Source: Candidatus Limivicinus faecipullorum (GTDB taxonomy: Bacteria; Bacillota; Clostridia; Oscillospirales; Oscillospiraceae). From it: DNA of 12,431 nt. The notes beneath the pieces were generated by a model. It saw only the letters and a list, made by a program, of their open reading frames with translations, was not told where the DNA came from and did no database searches. Where the stretch lies: assembly GCA_018711755.1 (NCBI GenBank), contig DVHY01000126.1, forward strand, positions 1 to 12,431. Direction: 5' to 3'. Of this stretch, positions 6,462 to 10,967 are shown one piece after another. How positions within the stretch are numbered: position 1 is the first letter of the stretch; the number at the start of each line of letters is the position of its first letter. The position numbers and the translations under genes were made by a program.

Positions 6462-7315
6462 GAGGCCACCCCCTTCAGTTCCAGCAGGGAGCTCAAAAGC
6501 TGCTCATGGGTGTATATGCCGTCAGGCAGGGGCAGGCCCCGCTTTTTCAGCTCCATAGCCAGCTCCGTGGCGTGGGGCACGTCCAGGCCTATCTCCACCA
6601 GCTCCTGAGCCCGGGAGAAGACCTCCCTGGCGCTGCCGTCCATGACTATGCGGCCGTGGCTGAAGACGATTATCCGTTCCGCTATCCTGGCCACGTCATC
6701 CATATTATGGCTGACGATTATCACTGTTGCCCCGGTCTTTTCCCGGTAGGCGCAGATATTTTCCATTATCTGACGGCAGCCCGCCGGGTCCAGTCCGGCG
6801 GTGGGCTCGTCCAGGATAAGCACTCCGGGGCGCATTGCTATCACCCCCGCTATGGCTACACGACGTTTCTGGCCCCCGGACAGTTCCAGAGGGGACTTGT
6901 CCAGCAGCTCCTCCTCCACGCCGGTAAAGCCCGCCGCCTCCCGGACCCGCTGGTCTACCTCCTCTTCCGGGAGCTTCATGTTCCTGGGTCCGAAGGCGAT
7001 GTCCTTATACACCGTCTCCTCAAAGAGCTGATACTCCGGGTACTGGAACACCAGGCCCACCTGGCTCTTCACCGCTTTGCGGCTCAGCTTGTTTTCGTTT
7101 ATATCCTTGCCTCCGCAGCTGACCTTGCCGGAGCTGGGGGAGAGCAGGGCGTTGAGGTGCTGGATGAAAGTGGATTTGCCGGAGCCGGTGTGGCCTATCA
7201 CCGCCGCCAGCTGGCCCTGGGGTATCACCAGGTCGATATCCTCTATGGCTGCAACTTCAAAAGGAGTACCTGCGCTGTATATGTGGCGCAGCTTCTCCAC
7301 TATTATCTCTGACAT
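6455..7315 (-). CDS. ecfA2: ECF transporter ATPase EcfA2
   Basis: This 286-residue ABC ATPase shows Walker A GHTGSGKST (41-49), Q-loop Q91 in FQYPEYQLF, signature LSGGQ (145-149), Walker B LILDE (166-170) and switch histidine H203. The YPEYQLF sequence after the Q-loop is typical of EcfA2 (EcfA'). The C-terminal 60 residues form the usual ECF dimerisation extension. It pairs with EcfA1 to hydrolyse ATP and power EcfT. AGAGG lies 7 bases before the ATG, overlapping the end of ecfA1, from which it is separated by three bases. Confidence 0.95.
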   Translation of the reverse strand: MSEIIVEKLRHIYSAGTPFEVAAIEDIDLVIPQGQLAAVIGHTGSGKSTFIQHLNALLSPSSGKVSCGGKDINENKLSRKAVKSQVGLVFQYPEYQLFEETVYKDIAFGPRNMKLPEEEVDQRVREAAGFTGVEEELLDKSPLELSGGQKRRVAIAGVIAMRPGVLILDEPTAGLDPAGCRQIMENICAYREKTGATVIIVSHNMDDVARIAERIIVFSHGRIVMDGSAREVFSRAQELVEIGLDVPHATELAMELKKRGLPLPDGIYTHEQLLSSLLELKGVASC

Positions 7316-7318
7316 GCT

Positions 7319-8152
7319 TTAACCTCTGAGCTGTTTTACTATCTCTTTCGCGCAGGAGTCCACATCTAGCGCCGTAAGGGGCAGGTCCATGCCCCGCTGC
7401 TTCAGGTCGTACAATAGCCTGGTGGTCTCCGGCACCGTGAGGCCTTCCCGCTCCATGAGCTCTATATCCGCAAAGACCTCAGGCGGCCTGCCGTCGGCAA
7501 CGATACTGCCGTTTGACATGACGATGAGCCGGTCGGCCCCCACACACTCGTCCATGTGGTGGGTTATCAGCACCACGGTCATGCCCTTATCCCGGCAGAG
7601 CCGGGTGACGGTAGAGATGACCTCCTCCCGGCCCAGGGGGTCCAGCATTGCGGTGGGCTCGTCCAGGACTATTATCTCCGGCTCCATGGCGATGACTCCG
7701 GCGATGGCCACTCTCTGCTTCTGGCCGCCGGAGAGAAGATGGGGGGCATGGCGGCGCTTGTCGTACATGTCCACCAGTTTCAGTGCCTCGTCCACCCGGC
7801 GGCGTATCTCCTTGGGTTCCACCCCCAGGTTCTCCGGGGCGAAGGCCACGTCATCCTCCACCACGTTGGCGACTATCTGGTTGTCCGGGTTCTGGAAGAC
7901 CATGCCCACCTTCCGCCGCAGCTCTATGAGGCGGCTCTCGTCGGCGCTGTCTATGCCTTTCACCAGCACCCGGCCCTCCGTGGGCACCAGGATGCCGTTC
8001 ATGTGCTTTGCCAGGGTGGATTTGCCGGAGCCGTTGTGGCCCAGCACCGCCACGAAGCTGCCCGCTTCTATCTCCAGATTTATGCCGCACAGGCTCTCCA
8101 TCTGGTCGCCGGGGTAGGTAAAATGTACGTTTTCAAACTCTATTATGCTCAA
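7319..8152 (-). CDS. ecfA1: ECF transporter ATPase EcfA1
   Basis: This 277-residue ABC ATPase has Walker A GHNGSGKST (38-46), Q-loop Q87 in FQNPDNQIV (a pattern typical of EcfA1), signature LSGGQ (140-144), Walker B IVLDE (161-165) and switch histidine in ITHHMDE (about 198-199), with a C-terminal extension. It forms a heterodimer with EcfA2. The start is a TTG, reading MSIIEFENVHF. AAAGGA (8167-8162) is 9 bases upstream and no ATG or GTG nearby fits the family N-terminus. It is the first gene of the ecf-truA run. I found no convincing promoter in the 300 bases before it. In many Firmicutes this module follows rpoA-rplQ, but here a repeat-filled spacer and a methyltransferase gene precede it. 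Confidence 0.95.
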   Translation of the reverse strand: MSIIEFENVHFTYPGDQMESLCGINLEIEAGSFVAVLGHNGSGKSTLAKHMNGILVPTEGRVLVKGIDSADESRLIELRRKVGMVFQNPDNQIVANVVEDDVAFAPENLGVEPKEIRRRVDEALKLVDMYDKRRHAPHLLSGGQKQRVAIAGVIAMEPEIIVLDEPTAMLDPLGREEVISTVTRLCRDKGMTVVLITHHMDECVGADRLIVMSNGSIVADGRPPEVFADIELMEREGLTVPETTRLLYDLKQRGMDLPLTALDVDSCAKEIVKQLRG

Positions 8153-8161
8153 GGCTTTTTA

Positions 8162-8167
8162 TCCTTT
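8162..8167 (-). promoter_or_regulatory. Ribosome-binding site supporting a TTG start for ecfA1
   Basis: AAAGGA on the minus strand, 9 bases before the TTG at 8152. A short possible stem, GGCTT (8153-8157) with AAGCC (8174-8178), would place this site in its loop. Confidence 0.55.
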
Positions 8168-8239
8168 CGGTCTAAGCCGCTGTATGATCTGTCTATGCTC
8201 TGTGTTTGCCGCCGCCGCGGTCTCCAAGCCGTCTTATCC

Positions 8240-8275
8240 CCGAATCAAAGCCCAGCCTCAGCGGGTTTGATTCGG
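8240..8275. repeat. Inverted repeat, 10-bp arms with an inner 3-bp extension
   Basis: CCGAATCAAA (8240-8249) pairs with TTTGATTCGG (8266-8275). After one bulged G (8250), CCC (8251-8253) can pair with GGG (8263-8265). It lies in the gene-free spacer between the methyltransferase and ecfA1. No T-run follows on either strand. Confidence 0.7.
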
Positions 8276-8302
8276 TTAGGAGGAGCAAGGGAGCCGGTGC
8301 AG

Positions 8303-8335
8303 TTTTCGGCAGAAGGCAACGCCTGATGCCGGAAA
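8303..8335. repeat. Imperfect hairpin with a tandem G-A internal loop (plus-strand RNA)
   Basis: TTTTCGGCA (8303-8311) pairs with TGCCGGAAA (8327-8335, one G-T pair). AGGC (8314-8317) pairs with GCCT (8321-8324). Between the two helices, GA (8312-8313) faces GA (8325-8326). Such tandem G-A pairs are stable in RNA, but only if the plus strand is transcribed. Confidence 0.5.
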
Positions 8336-8380
8336 CGGAATCCGGTGGACTTTGCTCCGACGTTTTGGCTCTTTGCCGTT

Positions 8381-8409
8381 CCCGGCCCGGCATTGAAACC
8401 GGGCCTGGG
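8381..8409. repeat. Inverted repeat, 7-bp GC arms with outer extension
   Basis: GGCCCGG (8384-8390) pairs with CCGGGCC (8399-8405) around an 8-base loop. CCC (8381-8383) extends with GGG (8407-8409) past one bulged T. No T-run follows. Confidence 0.6.
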
Positions 8410-8452
8410 CGGCGAGCCTGCGGAGAAACCTGACCTGCCTTTCTCTCGTTTC

Positions 8453-8550
8453 CTCGTCAAAAAGCATCCCGCTTTTTGACGAAAAGGAGCGAGCGTAGGA
8501 GGTGTACATCTTCGCCCCCAGGCGGAGATGGGAACCGGCAGACGGGAAGC
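8453..8550. repeat. 98-nt direct repeat, copy A, with a perfect 12-bp hairpin
   Basis: Copy A matches copy B (8568-8665) at 88 of 98 positions without gaps. Each begins with the palindrome TCGTCAAAAAGC / GCTTTTTGACGA, here 8454-8465 and 8471-8482 around the loop ATCCC. The changes cluster in the hairpin loop and two short patches, while the last 29 bases are identical. The start-to-start period is 115 bases, with a 17-base linker between copies. Reading frames through it appear to be chance. Confidence 0.85.
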
Positions 8551-8567
8551 CGGTCGTTCTCCTCTCC

Positions 8568-8665
8568 CTCGTCAAAAAGCACCCTGCTTTTTGACGAAAA
8601 GGAGCGCCCGTCAGAGGTGGACATCTTCGCCATCCGGCGGAGATGGGAACCGGCAGACGGGAAGC
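8568..8665. repeat. 98-nt direct repeat, copy B, with a perfect 12-bp hairpin
   Basis: Second copy of the same unit. The hairpin arms are at 8569-8580 and 8586-8597 around the loop ACCCT. The repeat ends 16 bases from the methyltransferase stop codon, so the unit could be the 3' tail of that transcript. The identical stem with a changed loop suggests selection on the stem or recent duplication. Confidence 0.85.
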
Positions 8666-8681
8666 GACGCCGCGGCGCAGG

Positions 8682-9542
8682 TCAGCTTTCCCACCGACAC
8701 GTAGCGCCGCAGGGGAGGTAGAGGCCGCTGTCGGTAACGGGCAGGGCCAGCTCCCGGCTCTCGGAGCGGCCGCCGAATTTCTTGGTGAATATGCTCTCCG
8801 TCACATAGCTGAGCACCGAGGCGGAAAGGCCCGTGGTGTAGGAATTAATTATCACAAAGAGGGGTTCGTCGCTGAGCGCCCCGGCGCAGAGGGACACAAA
8901 GGGCCAGAGGTTCTGCTCCAGCTTCCACACCTCGCCCCCCGGCCCCCGGCCGTAGGAGGGCGGGTCCATGATTATGGCGTCGTAACGCCGTCCCCGGCGT
9001 ATCTCCCGCTCCACGAACTTGCCGCAGTCGTCCACTATCCAGCGGATGGGGGCCTGGCTCAGTCCTGAGGCGGCGGCATTCTCCTTGCCCCAGGCCACCA
9101 TGCCCTTGGCGGCGTCCACATGGCAGACCTGAGCCCCGGCCTTGGCGCAGGCCACGGTGGCCGCCCCGGTGTAGCCGAAGAGGTTCAGCACATTTATGGG
9201 CCGACCCGCAGAGCGTATCTTGGCCATGGCCCAGTCCCAGTTGCAGGCCTGCTCCGGGAAAAGCCCGGTGTGCTTGAAGTTCATGGGCTTTACATTAAAA
9301 GTCAGCTCCCCGTAGCGTATCTGCCAGTTCTCCGGCAGCTTGCCCTTGTCCCAACTGCCGCCTCCGGTCTCGCTGCGGCGGTAGCGGGCGTCCCGGTCGT
9401 TCCAGTGGGGGTTGCGCCGGGGGGTGTCCCATATGGCCTGGGGGTCCGGGCGCACCAGATAGAAACTGCCCCAGCGCTCCAGCTTTTCACCCTTCGAGCA
9501 GTCGATGAGCTCAAAGTCCTTCCATTTATCCGATATCCACAT
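8682..9542 (-). CDS. Class I SAM-dependent methyltransferase, RlmI/COG1092-like
   Basis: This 286-residue protein carries a Rossmann methyltransferase core: motif I VLNLFGYTGA (118-127), the acidic HVDAAKG strand end (141-147), and DPPSYGRG (193-200). These fit the COG1092 family, which includes the 23S rRNA m5C1962 enzyme RlmI. The upstream part (about 25-95), with WDKGKLPENWQIRYGELTF and the HTGLFPEQ segment, is the usual substrate-side region. The N-terminal PUA domain of RlmI is absent and I do not see the second catalytic cysteine clearly, so the modified base is uncertain. GGAG lies 6 bases before the ATG and a strong promoter sits upstream. It appears to be transcribed alone, with repeats after its stop. 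Confidence 0.85.
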   Translation of the reverse strand: MWISDKWKDFELIDCSKGEKLERWGSFYLVRPDPQAIWDTPRRNPHWNDRDARYRRSETGGGSWDKGKLPENWQIRYGELTFNVKPMNFKHTGLFPEQACNWDWAMAKIRSAGRPINVLNLFGYTGAATVACAKAGAQVCHVDAAKGMVAWGKENAAASGLSQAPIRWIVDDCGKFVEREIRRGRRYDAIIMDPPSYGRGPGGEVWKLEQNLWPFVSLCAGALSDEPLFVIINSYTTGLSASVLSYVTESIFTKKFGGRSESRELALPVTDSGLYLPCGATCRWES

Positions 9543-9582
9543 ATTATTCTCCGAGCTTTATCTGTACATAATTAGACAGTGT

Positions 9583-9611
9583 ATTTTATCATTAAAGCCC
9601 TTTAAGGTCAA
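9583..9611 (-). promoter_or_regulatory. Strong sigma-A-type promoter for the methyltransferase gene
   Basis: On the minus strand, TTGACC (9611-9606) is followed by a 17-base spacer and TAAAAT (9588-9583), with TG one base before the -10. Transcription would start near 9576, giving a leader of about 34 bases before the ATG at 9542. Confidence 0.75.
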
Positions 9612-9626
9612 GGACTGCCGGGCTTT
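9594..9626 (+). terminator. Plus-strand terminator-like hairpin overlapping the promoter
   Basis: AAAGCCC (9594-9600) pairs with GGGCTTT (9620-9626), with an inner GTC/GAC (9607-9609, 9613-9615). On the plus strand the T-run covers 9624-9629. No plus-strand gene is seen, so it may stop antisense transcription. On the minus strand only three T follow the stem. Confidence 0.35.
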
Positions 9627-9660
9627 TTTAACAATAGTTTTCCCCCTGTCCGCCGATGAA

Positions 9661-9688
9661 AGCCGCCCTGCCATCAGGCAGGGCGGCT
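9661..9688 (-). terminator. Probable terminator of the MBL-fold lipoprotein gene
   Basis: A perfect 12-bp stem, AGCCGCCCTGCC (9661-9672) with GGCAGGGCGGCT (9677-9688), has a 4-base loop and lies 38 bases after the stop codon. On the minus strand it ends in TTTC, so the T-run is weak but the stem is very stable. Confidence 0.6.
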
Positions 9689-9726
9689 TCGGACCTTGTA
9701 TATTCCGTTTCCCCGCTGTCCGGGCC

Positions 9727-10869
9727 TCACCAGCACTTCTTGCAGGGGGTATAGCCCAGGCTCTCCGCCTGGCTCAGGCTCACCTGGCTGGGGTCTTTCA
9801 TGTTGCTGCACTCCGGGTCGCTGTGGTATTTGGAGCCGCTCTTGGGTATCCAGACCATGGTCTCCTGGGTCTGAGACTGCTCCGTCTCCTCCGGGCTTGG
9901 CCGGGGGCTCTCCGCCGCAGCCGGCTTTGCTATGCTTTGGGTCTTGCCTCCCGGAGTCAGCAGCTGCTCCTCCGTGGCCGTCTTGTCCGTGGTGATGCTC
10001 AGCTTCTTCCCGTCGGAGCTTATAATAATGTCCCCGTTCAGGTCGCTGCGCAGTATTTTGCAGCCCGCATCCCGCAGGCGGCTGAGAGGCCCCTCCTCCG
10101 GGTGCTCATAGCTGTTGCCCTCACCCACGGAGATGACGGCGTATTCCGGCATGACCTCCCGGAGGAAGGGATAGCTGGTGCTGGTGTCGCTGCCGTGGTG
10201 GCCCACTTTAAGCACGTCCGCCTTCAGCTCCGCGCCGGAGTCCAGAAGGGCCTGCTCAGCCTCCCGCTCCGCATCCCCGGTAAAGAGGAAGGAGGTCTCC
10301 CCGTAGCGTATCATCAGCACGATGGAGGTATTGTTGGTGTCCTCCCCGGCGTTGAGGCCCAGTATCTCCACCTCTGCGCTGCCCAGGTCGTACATGTCCC
10401 CGGCCTCCGGCACCGTGAGGCCGCCGCCCTTTTCTTCGGCGTATTCCTTGAATGTCCGGAAGATGTCGCTGTCGTAGTCCGTCACCGGGCAGAGAGTGAG
10501 CTCCGCCGTGGCATAGCTGAAGGCGCCGGGCAGGCCGCCGATATGGTCCTCGTGGGCGTGGCTGGCCACAACCATGTCCAGCTTATCCGCCCCGGCCTTT
10601 TTAAGCACCGTATATATAACATCCGAGTCACCCCGGTTGCCCCCGTCGACGAGCATGAAATGCCCGTCGCACTCCACCAGGGCGGCGTCCGCCTGGCCCA
10701 CGTCTATAAAATGTACCGAGAAGCTGCTCTCCTCCCCGGGCATATCCGCCGTGTCCCGGGCGGGTGAAGCCGCCGGGCCGGGGGCTGCCGAGGCCGGAGC
10801 GGCGCAGCCCGCCATCAGCAGGGCCAGGCACAGGGCCAGCAGTCCCAGTTTGAGTTTAGCTTTTTTCAT
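9727..10869 (-). CDS. Secreted lipoprotein with ComEC-like MBL-fold domain and C-terminal Cys-rich tail
   Basis: From the ATG at 10869 the protein has 380 residues. A basic start (MKKAKLK) and hydrophobic helix lead to lipobox LMAGC with C22 as the lipidation site. An Ala/Pro-rich linker follows, then the metallo-beta-lactamase fold: FIDVGQADA (about 54-62), metal site HAHEDH (104-109), TGDA (197-200) and GHHGS (223-227). This is the class related to the C-terminal domain of ComEC, whose members are often implicated in phosphodiester cleavage. After a linker, the last ~40 residues hold YH, C354, C376 and C379 in a pattern like Ada-type zinc-binding tails of secreted nucleases. GGAGG (10881-10877) is 7 bases before this ATG; a longer frame back to 10905 lacks such support. 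It may process DNA outside the cell (inference). Confidence 0.88.
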   Translation of the reverse strand: MKKAKLKLGLLALCLALLMAGCAAPASAAPGPAASPARDTADMPGEESSFSVHFIDVGQADAALVECDGHFMLVDGGNRGDSDVIYTVLKKAGADKLDMVVASHAHEDHIGGLPGAFSYATAELTLCPVTDYDSDIFRTFKEYAEEKGGGLTVPEAGDMYDLGSAEVEILGLNAGEDTNNTSIVLMIRYGETSFLFTGDAEREAEQALLDSGAELKADVLKVGHHGSDTSTSYPFLREVMPEYAVISVGEGNSYEHPEEGPLSRLRDAGCKILRSDLNGDIIISSDGKKLSITTDKTATEEQLLTPGGKTQSIAKPAAAESPRPSPEETEQSQTQETMVWIPKSGSKYHSDPECSNMKDPSQVSLSQAESLGYTPCKKCW

Positions 10870-10877
10870 TCTGTCGC

Positions 10878-10952
10878 CTCCCACAGTTTTTGGGGCCCCA
10901 GGCAAAAGCCTGAGGCCCCAAGCCTTATTTGATTATACCACAACTGTGGGAG
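10878..10952. promoter_or_regulatory. Nested inverted repeat able to hide the lipoprotein ribosome-binding site
   Basis: The outer arms CTCCCACAGTT (10878-10888) and AACTGTGGGAG (10942-10952) are perfectly complementary over 11 bp. Inside is a strong hairpin, TTGGGGCC (10890-10897) with GGCCCCAA (10914-10921) and CAGGC (10899-10903) with GCCTG (10908-10912), loop AAAA. In minus-strand RNA the downstream outer arm includes most of the GGAGG site. The upstream arm lies within the promoter spacer, so only RNA read through from the kinase gene would contain it. No T-run follows the inner hairpin on the minus strand. Confidence 0.65.
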
Positions 10953-10961
10953 CAATGCCAA
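10932..10961 (-). promoter_or_regulatory. Extended -10 promoter for the MBL-fold lipoprotein gene
   Basis: On the minus strand, TTGGCA (10961-10956) is followed by an 18-base spacer and a consensus TATAAT (10937-10932), with TG one base before the -10. It begins 7 bases after the kinase stop codon. Transcription would start near 10925, just ahead of the hairpin at 10921-10890. Confidence 0.75.
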
Positions 10962-10967
10962 TGGCTG

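Larger units (their letters stand above)
8153..8681. other. Gene-free repeat-rich spacer (529 bases)
   Basis: No plausible gene is seen. Open frames here have atypical, Arg/Ser/Pro-rich translations and cross the repeats. The stretch holds two 98-nt direct repeats and three further inverted repeats, all listed separately, and the ecfA1 ribosome-binding site. I see no clear promoter, terminator with a T-run, or riboswitch-like leader. Confidence 0.7.

Noticed and set aside
5490..6608. Plus-strand open frame of 372 codons opposite truA, ecfT and ecfA2
   Set aside because: Antisense shadow crossing three well-supported genes.
8153..8460. Vitamin or metal riboswitch upstream of the ECF operon
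   Set aside because: I could not recognise any known aptamer core; the inverted repeats are separate stems, and a shared group II ECF module is usually not riboswitch controlled.
8193..8575. Small open frames on both strands in the repeat-rich spacer
   Set aside because: They run through hairpins and repeats, overlap one another, have Arg/Ser/Pro-rich translations and lack convincing starts.
8453..8665. CRISPR array
   Set aside because: Only two repeats of 98 nt with a 17-base linker, an internal palindrome and no cas genes; the sizes do not fit CRISPR.
9505..10767. Plus-strand open frame of 420 codons opposite the methyltransferase and MBL genes
   Set aside because: It spans two unrelated minus-strand genes and a promoter/terminator region and shows no protein family features.
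10890..10921. Intrinsic terminator of the histidine kinase gene
   Set aside because: On the minus strand the stem is followed by AAAAA, not T, and it lies downstream of the next gene's predicted transcription start.
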